From UBA6770 sp965661115 (GTDB lineage Bacteria; Bacteroidota; Bacteroidia; Flavobacteriales_G; Salibacteraceae), in the NCBI GenBank assembly GCA_965661115.1, contig CBFICO010000015.1:1-35593 (forward strand): a DNA stretch of 35,593 bases, in the 5' to 3' direction. Positions within the stretch are counted from its first letter, which is position 1. Every line of letters starts with the position of its first letter. The notes below the pieces were generated by a model, which was not told the origin of the DNA, made no database searches, and saw only the letters and a program-made list of their open reading frames with translations. The position numbers and the translations under genes are program-made. Shown piece after piece: positions 7,764 to 16,740 of this stretch.

Positions 7764-8378
7764 ATGGATATTAAGTCGTTCACGTTTGTAAAAAGCAGTG
7801 AAAAAGTAAGCCAATGTCCAAGTGGTAACGTACCTGAATATGCGTTCATTGGCAGATCTAACGTGGGAAAATCATCTCTGATAAACTGTCTTGCCGTAAA
7901 AAAAAATCTAGCTAAAGTAAGTTCTAAGCCAGGTAAAACTCAATTAATAAATCACTTTGAAGTTTTGATGGCAGATGAGCGCGAGTCGAAGTGGCATTTG
8001 GTAGATTTACCCGGTTACGGTTATGCCGCGGTTTCAAAAAAGAAGCGCGTAAAATGGGCGGGTTTTATTGAGGAGTATTTTTTAAAACGTGAGCAACTGA
8101 CGAACATTTTTGTACTTGTTGATTCGCGACTCGAACCTCAGAAAATTGACCTAGAGTTTATTCACTGGTTGGGTGAAAACGGCTTACCTTTTAGTATTGT
8201 TTTTACCAAAACTGATAAGAACAAAAGACAGCAATTAGCAAACAACATACGTAATTACAAGAGTCGTTTGCAAGAAGAGTGGGAGGAGTTACCAGTGATG
8301 TTTTATACCTCTGCAACTGTAGAAGAAGGCAGAGAAGACCTGTTGAATTACATTGAAGAAATTAATGCTGGACTTTAG
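7764..8378 (+). CDS. engB: Ribosome-biogenesis GTP-binding protein EngB/YihA
   Basis: EngB (YihA/YsxC) is a small essential GTPase needed for late assembly of the large ribosomal subunit. The 204-aa protein has the P-loop GRSNVGKS (30-37), the switch region PGKTQLINHFEV, G3 motif DLPG at 81-84 followed by YGYA, and G4 TKTDK at 148-152. These are diagnostic for the TrmE-Era-EngA-EngB superfamily and this subfamily in particular. Its stop codon overlaps the stop of the convergent gldC by four bases (TTAG at 8375-8378), leaving no space for a terminator. Confidence 0.97.
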   Translation: MDIKSFTFVKSSEKVSQCPSGNVPEYAFIGRSNVGKSSLINCLAVKKNLAKVSSKPGKTQLINHFEVLMADERESKWHLVDLPGYGYAAVSKKKRVKWAGFIEEYFLKREQLTNIFVLVDSRLEPQKIDLEFIHWLGENGLPFSIVFTKTDKNKRQQLANNIRNYKSRLQEEWEELPVMFYTSATVEEGREDLLNYIEEINAGL

Positions 8379-8710
8379 CTTCTTTCAATAATACCCATTT
8401 CTTCTCCAAAGTAGCGTGCGAACTCCCTAATTTGGTGCGCCATTTTTCCTTCACCCGTACTTCTTTCTAAGGCATCACTCATGGTAAGAAATGTTTGGTG
8501 ATACAAGATTTTCATATCATCAGTCGTCATTTCTTTTGTCCACAAATCAATTTTTAGCGTGTTCTTTTGTTCAGGGTCCCAAATAGAAATGAAGGCAGCA
8601 TTGCATTTTCCACGTTCTTTGTTTTCAGAAGATGCCCAATTCATTTTTTCCGGAACGTTGTTTTCGTCTAATTCAACATCAAAGACTATTTGAGAAGTTT
8701 TGTTTGCCAT
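8375..8710 (-). CDS. gldC: Gliding motility protein GldC
   Basis: A 111-aa protein matching GldC of Flavobacteriia: it starts MANKTSQIVFDVELDENNVP and contains the conserved KMNWASS, AAFISIWDPEQKNTLKIDLW and YHQTFLTMSDALER stretches. There is no signal peptide, so it is predicted cytoplasmic. In Flavobacterium johnsoniae GldC is encoded next to GldB and improves gliding efficiency; its biochemical role is unknown. The start ATG overlaps the gldB stop by one base (TAATG), indicating coupled translation. Confidence 0.93.
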   Translation of the reverse strand: MANKTSQIVFDVELDENNVPEKMNWASSENKERGKCNAAFISIWDPEQKNTLKIDLWTKEMTTDDMKILYHQTFLTMSDALERSTGEGKMAHQIREFARYFGEEMGIIERS

Positions 8711-9732
8711 TACTTTTTGGGTTTGTAGTTTGAACTGTTTAAGATGCCTTGTGCATCATTATTTTTTATTAAATCTAAAATTGGAGTTTCTGGGTTGGAT
8801 TCCATGTAACTTTTAACTATTTGCCAGCCCAACCAAATGCCTGTACGAGCAGGCGACTTTCTATCGAACCCAGCCGTGAACGGACCTGGGTTAATGAACT
8901 TAAAGTACTCTCCTTTAATTTTACTAAACAAGAGCTTTTCGTTCACAAAATGGCCCCACATTGCCATTTCATTTTGCTGACACCACTGCAGCTGATTTTT
9001 GGTATATCCTATTTTTATTTCGTCGGGAGTATTAGGTAGAAGGAGGTCTAGTAGATAGAGCATTTTTCCTTCGTAGATGATTTCGTCTAAAAAAGTTTTG
9101 CTGCTGTCGGGTTTTTCAAATTCTGTTGTAATCCAACCTTTTAGCACGTCTGTTGGAATAAATACTCGTTCCATAGTTTGTTTTCTGAACTCTGGAAATT
9201 GCAATGCATTATAGTAGCTGTAACTTGCTCCCATATACATATCCAAGCCAATACCAATTGTTTTTTCGGTTGTAGCGATTTTATAAGTGAATCCATAGAT
9301 TATGTAAACAATGCTTGGTATTGTTTTCTCAGGAAATAGCACTGAATAACGCTTAAAACCATTTTCAATTTCGGAGTTTTCATTCGATAAATCAGGGTAA
9401 GATTTTGAAACATCTTTTGCCACTTTATTTATGTCTGTATCATAAACAAACTGTTTGTAGGCACTAGGTAATGTAGGGTCCCCAATTGCTCCAAGGTTGA
9501 GCATGTCCTCTGTGTATCGTTTAAAAAAAGTGCCATAGTTGGCTTCCAATTTTGGAATTTTGGAAGACATAGGTTCGTCTAACGCAAATAACTCTTTATC
9601 TAGGCGCTTTGCATCAAGTTTGAAATCAACAGTTGAAATATCAATTTCTTTTTTTGAATCCACACAAGAGGTTATTAAGACAAAGCATATGAAAAGTTTG
9701 AATATAGGGCCAATAAATCTCATGTTACTCAT
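8710..9732 (-). CDS. gldB: Gliding motility lipoprotein GldB
   Basis: GldB is an envelope lipoprotein required for gliding in Flavobacterium. From the ATG at 9732 the protein is 340 aa; an ATG at 9723 giving MRFIGPIFKLFICFVLITSC is equally good. The N-terminus is a lipoprotein signal ending in a lipobox (ITSC). Family features include the early VDFKLDAKRLDKELFAL stretch, the NYGTFFKRYTEDML region, and the C-terminal PGPFTAGFDRKSPARTGIWL segment. An upstream in-frame TTG at 9762 is rejected as start because it lies inside a consensus -7 promoter element (9760-9767). The gene leads directly into gldC. Confidence 0.92.
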   Translation of the reverse strand: MSNMRFIGPIFKLFICFVLITSCVDSKKEIDISTVDFKLDAKRLDKELFALDEPMSSKIPKLEANYGTFFKRYTEDMLNLGAIGDPTLPSAYKQFVYDTDINKVAKDVSKSYPDLSNENSEIENGFKRYSVLFPEKTIPSIVYIIYGFTYKIATTEKTIGIGLDMYMGASYSYYNALQFPEFRKQTMERVFIPTDVLKGWITTEFEKPDSSKTFLDEIIYEGKMLYLLDLLLPNTPDEIKIGYTKNQLQWCQQNEMAMWGHFVNEKLLFSKIKGEYFKFINPGPFTAGFDRKSPARTGIWLGWQIVKSYMESNPETPILDLIKNNDAQGILNSSNYKPKK

Positions 9733-9759
9733 ACTATCATTGTAGTTGTGCGGAAGGCG

Positions 9760-9767
9760 CAAAAGTA
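9760..9767 (-). promoter_or_regulatory. Candidate -7 element of the gldB-gldC promoter
   Basis: The minus strand reads TACTTTTG, a full match to TAnnTTTG, 27 bases before the ATG at 9732. It occupies most of the short gap to the divergent gene at 9778, so the -33 region must fall inside that gene's first codons. The element excludes a TTG start at 9762 for gldB. Confidence 0.5.
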
Positions 9768-9777
9768 GCCAAGCATC

Positions 9778-10554
9778 ATGAAAAAGACTTCACAATATTT
9801 GTTGATTCTAGCGCTGTTTTCTCTGGTAGTTAATTTACCGATTCTTGCGCAAGAGCGAAGCTTGAAATTTGGAGTGTATTCAGCACCAAGCATTAATTGG
9901 CTTAAGTCTCAAACATCGGGTTTGGAGGTTGTTTCTAATTCCGTTTCATTAAACTATGGATTGATAACGGATTTTCAATTACCTGGAAATGATAAATACT
10001 ATTTAAGCACAGGTATTAATCTTCAGAATTATAAATATCAGTTAAGTTATCCGGGTGCAAGTCTTACTTCTGCCGGAATTATAGTGAACAGTTCCATTGC
10101 GCAGGAATTGAATCTAAGTTATTTAGAAGTGCCCATAGGATTAAAACTGCGAAGTGATGAAATTGGATACTCGCACCTAGCCGGTTGGTTTGGATTTGGA
10201 ACTGGTTTTAGACTAAATAGCGGATACCAACAGACCGAAAAATTTACCGAAGCTGGTTCTGAAAAAGAGTTAGTGGCAAATGAGAATGACGCAAATAGCT
10301 TTACAAAGGGTTCTAAATTAAATATCAAAATAGGCGGAGAGTACGAACGACGAATAACAGGTGAAACGTATTTTGTTGCAGGAGTCACTTTTGAAAATGG
10401 ATTGACAAATATTCTTGAAGGAAATATGTTTGTTTTAAATGCTACGGAATCCGCAGCTGATTTAATCAAAACCAATACATCTTTGTCAAGAACAGGACAA
10501 CGGATAAAAGCCCTGCCAAGATCTGTAGTAATACATTTGGGTGTTTATTTTTAA
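9778..10554 (+). CDS. PorT-like outer-membrane beta-barrel protein
   Basis: A 258-aa exported protein with a clear signal peptide (about residues 1-24, ending ILAQ). The rest alternates hydrophobic and polar residues as in a small beta-barrel of the PorT/outer-membrane beta-barrel family of Bacteroidota: paired strands such as YGLITDFQLPGNDKYYLSTGINL, a GWFGFGTGFRLN strand and a final VVIHLGVYF ending in an aromatic residue, the usual signal for BamA-mediated insertion. The true T9SS protein PorT belongs to this broad class, but the sequence does not prove orthology. It is followed 12 bases later by nadE and probably cotranscribed. Confidence 0.75.
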   Translation: MKKTSQYLLILALFSLVVNLPILAQERSLKFGVYSAPSINWLKSQTSGLEVVSNSVSLNYGLITDFQLPGNDKYYLSTGINLQNYKYQLSYPGASLTSAGIIVNSSIAQELNLSYLEVPIGLKLRSDEIGYSHLAGWFGFGTGFRLNSGYQQTEKFTEAGSEKELVANENDANSFTKGSKLNIKIGGEYERRITGETYFVAGVTFENGLTNILEGNMFVLNATESAADLIKTNTSLSRTGQRIKALPRSVVIHLGVYF

Positions 10555-10566
10555 TGAGTAAAATTT

Positions 10567-11352
10567 ATGCAACACCAAAAGATTATAGATTACATCGCTA
10601 ACTGGTTAAAGGAATACAATACCAATGCTGGTACTAAAGGATTTGTAGTTGGTATTTCTGGAGGAATTGATTCCGCTTTAACCAGTACTTTAGGCGCTCT
10701 TTCTGGTGCTGAAGTGCTGTGTGTTTCTATGCCAATTCATCAAGAAGAGAAGCAATTAAAGCGTGCGCATAATCACATCGAATCTTTAAAAAAGCGATTT
10801 TCGAATGTAAAATCTGTGGAAGTGGATTTGTCCGATATGTACGATGGTTTTTTAGGGATGATTCCGGAAGAAAAGGAAGGTGAACAATTGAGTTTGTCTT
10901 TAGCCAATACTCGTGCACGAATTAGAATGACAACGCTTTATTATTTTGCTGGAATTGAGCAAAAACTGGTTTTAGGAACGGGTAATAAAGTGGAGGATTT
11001 TGGCGTAGGATTTTTCACTAAATATGGTGATGGCGGCGTTGATTTAAGTCCGATTGCGGATTTGGTGAAAAGTGAAGTGTTTGCGTTGGCTGAACACATT
11101 GGTGTAGGAGACGATATTTTAACTGCCCCTCCTACTGATGGTCTTTGGGGAGATGATAGAACCGATGAAGATCAGTTGGGAGCAACCTACGTAGAGTTGG
11201 AGTGGGCTATGGATTATTGCGATTCAAAATCGACTGCTGAAACAACTCAACGCCAAGCAGAAGTGTTGTCTATTTACAAAAAATTAAATGCGGTCAATCA
11301 GCATAAGATGCAACCGATACCGGTATGTACTATTCCTGAAAATCTGTTTTAG
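10567..11352 (+). CDS. nadE: NAD(+) synthase, ammonia-dependent
   Basis: NadE adenylates and amidates nicotinic acid adenine dinucleotide to make NAD. The 261-aa size fits the short ammonia- or glutamine-channel-free form with no N-terminal nitrilase domain. The ATP-pyrophosphatase signature SGGIDS is at 31-36; further support comes from LVLGTGNKVEDFGVGFFTKYGDGGVDLSPIADL and the APPTDGLWGDDRTDEDQLG region that closes over the substrate. NAD made here is the substrate of NadK, encoded further along the window. Convergent with pfkA, with 11 bases between the stops. Confidence 0.96.
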   Translation: MQHQKIIDYIANWLKEYNTNAGTKGFVVGISGGIDSALTSTLGALSGAEVLCVSMPIHQEEKQLKRAHNHIESLKKRFSNVKSVEVDLSDMYDGFLGMIPEEKEGEQLSLSLANTRARIRMTTLYYFAGIEQKLVLGTGNKVEDFGVGFFTKYGDGGVDLSPIADLVKSEVFALAEHIGVGDDILTAPPTDGLWGDDRTDEDQLGATYVELEWAMDYCDSKSTAETTQRQAEVLSIYKKLNAVNQHKMQPIPVCTIPENLF

Positions 11353-11363
11353 TTAAAACAAAT

Positions 11364-12344
11364 TTATAAGCTCAAATCATCTTTTATGTGAAACAAGTGT
11401 TGTTTTAGTGGCTTGGTATTGCTGATTGCGTGCTCCACAGCCGATTCCACCATTTCACCCTTTTCAACGCCAATCATTATATCTGATTTGCTCTCTAGTA
11501 GGCATTTAACGGCTGTATGGCCAAACCGGCTTCCTCGCACTCTGTCCATAACACTTGGTTTGCCTCCACGTTGTAAATGGCCTAAAATGGTAACTCGAGT
11601 ATCGTACTCTGGGTGCTTTTCTTTAACCTGATTTGCGATTGCAACTGCACCGCCTCCATCATCACCTTCTGCAACAATTACTATGGATGAATTTTTTCTG
11701 CGCTGTTTCGATAATTGTAGCTTTTCAATAAGTTGAATAACGTTTGTAGCGGTTTCAGGAAGCAATATTTCTTCTGCACCACTTGCAATTCCGGTGGTTA
11801 GAGCAATGTAACCTGAGTCCCGACCCATTACTTCAATAAAAAACAAGCGGTTGTGTGAAGCGGCAGTATCTTTTATTTTATCTACTGCTTCAACTACCGT
11901 ATTACAGGCGGTATCAAATCCAAGTGTAAAATCCGTTCCAGCCAAATCATTATCTATCGTGCCAGGAATACCAACGTAGGGTATTCCGAATTCTTTATGA
12001 AAAATTGAAGCTCCGGTAAATGAGCCGTCTCCTCCAATAATGATTAACCCCTCAATTTCGTGTTTTTTTAAGTTGTCAAAAGCTTGTTTACGCCCTTCTG
12101 TGGTTCTAAACTCAGGACTTCTGGCAGATCTTAAAATTGTACCACCGCGCTGAAGGATATTACTTACTGCTCTGGCATCAAGATCAATGAAGTTGCCCGT
12201 AACCAATCCGTTAAATCCCTCAAGAATTCCAACAACTTCAACCTTGTTTCCAATTGCAGTTCTTACCACAGCTCGCAACGCAGCGTTCATTCCGGGGGCA
12301 TCACCTCCAGAGGTTAATACGCCAATTTTTTTCATAACATCCAT
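11364..12344 (-). CDS. pfkA: ATP-dependent 6-phosphofructokinase
   Basis: PfkA phosphorylates fructose 6-phosphate, the committing step of glycolysis. The 326-aa protein carries GGDAPGMNAA near the N-terminus, GGDGS at 104-108, the catalytic loop PGTIDND (127-133) with the base expected at D131, MGRDSG at 173-178 and LGHLQRGGKPS. The glycine after GGDG indicates the ATP rather than pyrophosphate type. The start could be the ATG at 12344 or the one at 12335 (MKKIGVLTSGG), which fits the family better; the difference is three residues. It follows the TonB receptor gene by 17 bases. Confidence 0.96.
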   Translation of the reverse strand: MDVMKKIGVLTSGGDAPGMNAALRAVVRTAIGNKVEVVGILEGFNGLVTGNFIDLDARAVSNILQRGGTILRSARSPEFRTTEGRKQAFDNLKKHEIEGLIIIGGDGSFTGASIFHKEFGIPYVGIPGTIDNDLAGTDFTLGFDTACNTVVEAVDKIKDTAASHNRLFFIEVMGRDSGYIALTTGIASGAEEILLPETATNVIQLIEKLQLSKQRRKNSSIVIVAEGDDGGGAVAIANQVKEKHPEYDTRVTILGHLQRGGKPSVMDRVRGSRFGHTAVKCLLESKSDIMIGVEKGEMVESAVEHAISNTKPLKQHLFHIKDDLSL

Positions 12345-12361
12345 TTAGAAAATAAAGGTAT

Positions 12362-14788
12362 TTAAATAGATGCTCGGAGGGTAACAACAAAGTTTCTACC
12401 TGCAGCAGAAATACCACTTGAGTAGGGTCGGTAGTGCTTATCAAGGATGTTTTCTATGGCAAGATTAGCACTACAGTACTTGTTGAATTTGTAGTTGAAT
12501 CGGGCATTGATAGTCGCCCAAGCAGGAGTTCCGTTAACTGTATAAATATGAGTTTTTCCTTGTTCACCAGGTGATAAATCGTCAAAATGGCGCCAAGCGT
12601 TGTACAAGCTAAATAGTTCTGCGTGAATTTTCTTGAAGCGGTATCGTAAGGCGGTTTTTCCGAAGGCTGGAGGCACATGCCGAATTGCATTTCCAGTTTC
12701 TATTACTTCGCCATCCATTATGTTAAAGGTTTGGATTATCCCAAATCGCCTTGAAATGTTTGAAGTAATGTTAATGGTTGCTCCATAAATATTTGATGAA
12801 CTTGCATTGGCTATTTGCTGCACTTGACTCATTGTTCCATCGTAAAGGATGGAATCGTTTCCGTTAAAACTGCCATCTCGCCTGACCATGGCATTCACCA
12901 GATAGGTATAAAACCCAATAAGTTCAATTTTTCCTTGGTTTCTCAAATCACGAGCAACACTCAAGTCAACATCGTAGGTAAATTCGGGTTTTAGGTTTGG
13001 ATTCGGAACCACAACAGAGCCAGGTTCACTGTCGAAAACCTTGGCAATGTCATCTATGTTGGGTGCTCTAAATCCACTTGCCGTATTCAGCTTAAGTTGC
13101 CAGTTTTTGGTTGGTGTGTAGGTGAACCCGATAAAACTACCGTTAAGTGCTGAGGTGCTTAACCGAATTTCATTAAATGGAAGGTTGTAAAAGCTTGTGT
13201 CGTTAAACTTAGATTGCATTTCAATGTAGGTATAACGCAAGCCTGAACTAAGCTTTAATTTCTCCGAGGCGCGATAATTCCAGGTTAAATATGCTGCAGC
13301 ATTCATCCAATAACTTCCTCCATCTGGATATCTACTGGCTTCAGGTGATGAGACTCCAGTGATTATATTGGTAGATATTCCTTCTGAATTTACAGTATTG
13401 TAAACCCCTTCAATCCCGTAGAAAAGAACGTGCTTTTCTTTTATTTTTTTATCGAAATCTACGTTTAGGTTGTATGCATCTACTTTTTCCGTTCTAGACC
13501 TAAGGTTATTGCTGTTAAACCTTCTATCGTGTCTTGACTCTTCAAACTGTTGGTATCCAATAATGATTCTGCTTTTATCCCAAGCATCGTTTTTAATATT
13601 GAAGTTAGCCGTTAAGTTGGTGTTAAGCCATAATTGAGGGCCATAATACCATTCTGCAGAGCGCAGAGCGCCATTACGTGTTTCAATAAGTCTATCGTAA
13701 CGCGGTGTGTTTGAAGTAGTAGCAAAATTGGCAGCATAAATAAGATCAATGTTTTTTGTGGGTTGATACCTAATCTTACCGGTAAGGTTTAGTTGATCGT
13801 AGCCAGAATTTCGCTGCACATTTGGGTCGGGATTGCTTAAAATGGTATCTACTCCGTTCAATCTGCTTTGATACCAATTCCGCTCACCAAATTTTTCGTA
13901 CCCATTGTTGCGGTTGGCGCCAGATCGTAAATGAGAAAAACGAGCTGCCGTAATACCAACTAAAGCACCCCATTTTTCGCCACCAAAGTTGGTGTAGCCG
14001 TGTACAGTTCTTTCTTGATTTGCGCTTGAATATCTGGTGAGTATAGTTGAATTAGAAATCATTGAATCTTTTTGGAAAGAGAGCTTGGGGTTTCTGGTGT
14101 GAAAGTTCATAACGCCACCTAGGGCATCGCTACCATACATTACTGAACCAGGACCCATAACAACTTCTGAAAGTTCAATCATACTGGGGTCAATGCTGAT
14201 CACATTTTGAAGGTTTCCCGATCTAAAAATGGCGTTATTCATTCTTATTCCATCCACAACAATTAGAATTCTATTAGCAGAAAAACCTCGTATCATGGGG
14301 CTGCCACCACCGAGTTGACTTTTTTGTATAAAAACTTCACCGCTAGAGCCTAGTAGGTCTGCTGTAGTCTGTGGATTTTGAAACTTGATTTCGGAAGATT
14401 TGAAGGAAATTATAGTATTTGGCACATCTTCTTTTGGTTGAATTCGCTTGTTAGCCATAACCAATACTTCGCCTAAATCAACTGCACTTTCGGTAAGGTA
14501 AATGGTTTTGTTTGAGTTAATTACCTTATTGTAGCTAATTATTCGTTGGATGTACGAGGGATGCTGAATAATGAGCGTATCTTCTTTATTAAACTCAGAA
14601 ATATCTACCTGGCCTTTTTTGTTGCTTACCGCCGAGTGTTTGTATTTATGGTCAATGATAAAAACTTCGTTAATTGGCTCAAGTCTGTCAATGTCGAATA
14701 CGCTTATAATTTGAGTATTAGCATTCGGAATACCAAAAACAAAAAGCAGTACGAGTACTGCTGTTAAGTTTAAAATACGGTTTCGCAT
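12362..14788 (-). CDS. TonB-dependent receptor, haemoglobin/transferrin type
   Basis: An 808-aa outer-membrane receptor. Signal peptide at about 1-25, then a short domain (about 26-105) resembling a carboxypeptidase-regulatory-like module ending in the link LGEVLVMANKR. The plug includes GGSPMIRGFSANRILIVVDG and IRMNNAIFRSGNLQNV, and VVMGPGSVMYGSDALGGVMNF, patterns shared with haem, haemoglobin and transferrin receptors. The barrel ends in YRPYSSGISAAGRNFVVTLR, another hallmark of that group. A ligand such as haem iron is inferred, not shown. Only 28 bases separate it from lepA upstream, so it may be cotranscribed with lepA and pfkA. No TonB, SusD or haem-handling gene is adjacent. Confidence 0.9.
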   Translation of the reverse strand: MRNRILNLTAVLVLLFVFGIPNANTQIISVFDIDRLEPINEVFIIDHKYKHSAVSNKKGQVDISEFNKEDTLIIQHPSYIQRIISYNKVINSNKTIYLTESAVDLGEVLVMANKRIQPKEDVPNTIISFKSSEIKFQNPQTTADLLGSSGEVFIQKSQLGGGSPMIRGFSANRILIVVDGIRMNNAIFRSGNLQNVISIDPSMIELSEVVMGPGSVMYGSDALGGVMNFHTRNPKLSFQKDSMISNSTILTRYSSANQERTVHGYTNFGGEKWGALVGITAARFSHLRSGANRNNGYEKFGERNWYQSRLNGVDTILSNPDPNVQRNSGYDQLNLTGKIRYQPTKNIDLIYAANFATTSNTPRYDRLIETRNGALRSAEWYYGPQLWLNTNLTANFNIKNDAWDKSRIIIGYQQFEESRHDRRFNSNNLRSRTEKVDAYNLNVDFDKKIKEKHVLFYGIEGVYNTVNSEGISTNIITGVSSPEASRYPDGGSYWMNAAAYLTWNYRASEKLKLSSGLRYTYIEMQSKFNDTSFYNLPFNEIRLSTSALNGSFIGFTYTPTKNWQLKLNTASGFRAPNIDDIAKVFDSEPGSVVVPNPNLKPEFTYDVDLSVARDLRNQGKIELIGFYTYLVNAMVRRDGSFNGNDSILYDGTMSQVQQIANASSSNIYGATINITSNISRRFGIIQTFNIMDGEVIETGNAIRHVPPAFGKTALRYRFKKIHAELFSLYNAWRHFDDLSPGEQGKTHIYTVNGTPAWATINARFNYKFNKYCSANLAIENILDKHYRPYSSGISAAGRNFVVTLRASI

Positions 14789-14816
14789 AGATTGCGCCTC
14801 AGTGCAAGATTTGTGC

Positions 14817-16607
14817 CTAATCGTTCAGCTTCAGAACGGCTAAAAATGCTTCCTGTGGCACTTCTACAGACCCTACCTGACGCATTCGTTTTTTACCTTT
14901 TTTCTGCTTCTCGAGCAATTTTCGTTTACGGCTAATATCACCACCGTAACATTTTGCGGTAACATCTTTTCTTAAGGCTTTAACCGTTTCACGAGCAATG
15001 ATTTTAGCTCCAATTGCAGCCTGAATGGCAATATCAAATTGTTGTCTTGGTATAAGCTCGCGCAGTTTTTCGCAAATCTTTTTACCAAAGTGGTAAGCAT
15101 TGCTTCTATGTATTAGGGCAGATAGCGCATCAACTTGATCGCCATTCAGCAGTATATCTAGCTTAGAAAGTTCCGATTGTCTGAAACCAATTGGCGAGTA
15201 ATCAAACGAAGCATATCCTTTTGAGACCGATTTTAATCTATCGTAAAAATCAAAAACAATCTCCGCTAGCGGCATTTCAAAGTTTATTTCCACTCGGTTT
15301 GTGGTTAGATAAACTTGATTTTTAAGGATTCCCCTTTTTTCGATACACAAGCTCATTACCGGACCAATAAAATCAGCCTTGGTAATAATTTGAGCATTGA
15401 TATATGGCTCCTCAACAAAATCTAACGTAGAAGGATCGGGAAATTCGCTTGGGTTATGCACGTCTTTTACATTTCCTTTTTTATCGGTGGCTACATAGCT
15501 AACATTTGGTACGGTTGTAATTACGGTCATGTCGAATTCACGCTCTAAACGCTCTTGGATAATCTCCATATGCAACATACCCAAAAACCCACAGCGAAAA
15601 CCAAAACCAAGAGCTGCTGATGACTCTGGCTCAAAAGTTAGGGAGGCATCGTTTAATTGCAGCTTGTCCATTGCATCTCTAAGCTCTTCGTAGTCATCCG
15701 TGTCAACTGGATAAATACCAGCAAAAACCATAGGTTTTACATCCTCAAAACCTTGTACCGCGTTATCGCAAGGGTTACTTACGTGCGTAATGGTATCACC
15801 AACTTTTACTTCTTTAGCCTGTTTTATTCCAGAAATAATGTAACCAACATCTCCTGCTTTTATCACATCCTTTTTTTCTTGATTTAGTTTAAGAATGCCT
15901 ATTTCATCAGCGATGTATTCTTTTCCAGTGTTCAAGAATTTTACTTTATCACCTTTTCTCATTTCGCCATCAAAAACCCGGAAGTAGGCTATAATTCCTC
16001 TGAAAGGATTGAAAACTGAATCAAAAATCATAGCTCTAAGTGGTGCTTCTGGCTCACCAGTTGGTGCTGGAACACGCTCAACAACAGCTTCTAAAACTTT
16101 ATCTACCCCTAAACCAGTTTTACCAGAAGCTTCTAATATGTCTTCTCTATCGCAACCAATTAAGTCTACTATTTGGTCTTTCACTTCTTCTGGATTAGCA
16201 CTTGGCAAATCCATTTTATTCAACACTGGAATAATTTCTAAGTCAGAGCCAATAGCTAGATAAAGGTTTGATATCGTTTGCGCTTGAATTCCTTGAGTGG
16301 CGTCAACTATTAATAAGGCGCCGTCGCACGCAGCAATGGAGCGGCTTACTTCGTATGAAAAATCAACGTGGCCTGGAGTGTCAATTAAGTTAAGCACGTA
16401 TTTTTTACCATCCTGTTCGTAGTCCATTTGAATAGCGTGACTTTTAATGGTAATCCCACGTTCACGCTCAAGATCCATGTCATCAAGCGTTTGTTCTTGT
16501 AAGTCTCTATCCGAAATAGTGTTTGTAGTCTGCAACAAACGGTCAGCTAGTGTGCTTTTGCCGTGGTCTATGTGCGCGATAATGCAGAAATTTCGGATAT
16601 TTTCCAT
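14817..16607 (-). CDS. lepA: Elongation factor 4 (LepA)
   Basis: LepA is a translational GTPase related to EF-G that remodels ribosomes under stress and affects initiation. At 596 aa it is complete. G1 is AHIDHGKST (11-19), RGITI is in switch I around 49-54, G3 DTPGH is at 76-80 and G4 NKMD at 130-133. The LepA-specific C-terminal domain is present with GGDISRKRKLLEKQKKGKKR near the end. No EF-G domain IV is seen, as expected. The divergent metF gene lies 134 bases away, and a TonB receptor and pfkA follow. Confidence 0.98.
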   Translation of the reverse strand: MENIRNFCIIAHIDHGKSTLADRLLQTTNTISDRDLQEQTLDDMDLERERGITIKSHAIQMDYEQDGKKYVLNLIDTPGHVDFSYEVSRSIAACDGALLIVDATQGIQAQTISNLYLAIGSDLEIIPVLNKMDLPSANPEEVKDQIVDLIGCDREDILEASGKTGLGVDKVLEAVVERVPAPTGEPEAPLRAMIFDSVFNPFRGIIAYFRVFDGEMRKGDKVKFLNTGKEYIADEIGILKLNQEKKDVIKAGDVGYIISGIKQAKEVKVGDTITHVSNPCDNAVQGFEDVKPMVFAGIYPVDTDDYEELRDAMDKLQLNDASLTFEPESSAALGFGFRCGFLGMLHMEIIQERLEREFDMTVITTVPNVSYVATDKKGNVKDVHNPSEFPDPSTLDFVEEPYINAQIITKADFIGPVMSLCIEKRGILKNQVYLTTNRVEINFEMPLAEIVFDFYDRLKSVSKGYASFDYSPIGFRQSELSKLDILLNGDQVDALSALIHRSNAYHFGKKICEKLRELIPRQQFDIAIQAAIGAKIIARETVKALRKDVTAKCYGGDISRKRKLLEKQKKGKKRMRQVGSVEVPQEAFLAVLKLND

Positions 16608-16711
16608 AAAAAATTAGCTTGATAAAACAGACCGCGAAATTAATGCATCCATGCAATTAAACATCTTGTTAATTATGTTTGATTCAACCAAAAATCCTGC
16701 TTTCTGAACGC

Positions 16712-16719
16712 TATATTTG
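16712..16719 (+). promoter_or_regulatory. Candidate -7 element of the metF promoter
   Basis: TATATTTG is a full match to the Bacteroidota -7 consensus and lies 21 bases before the metF ATG. The 134-bp gap shared with lepA shows no convincing -33 TTG at the right distance and no SAM or cobalamin riboswitch-like structure that I can recognise. Confidence 0.5.
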
Positions 16720-16740
16720 CCCACCAAAATTTTGCATTAG

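Noticed and set aside
11346..11359. GTTTTA-GT-TAAAAC inverted repeat between nadE and pfkA
   Set aside because: The stem is only six AT-rich base pairs with a 2-base loop and no proper T-run, so it is too weak to call a bidirectional terminator.
16635..16642. TAATTTCG on the minus strand as a lepA promoter
   Set aside because: It deviates from TAnnTTTG at the T/C position and has no -33 support; left out as a feature.
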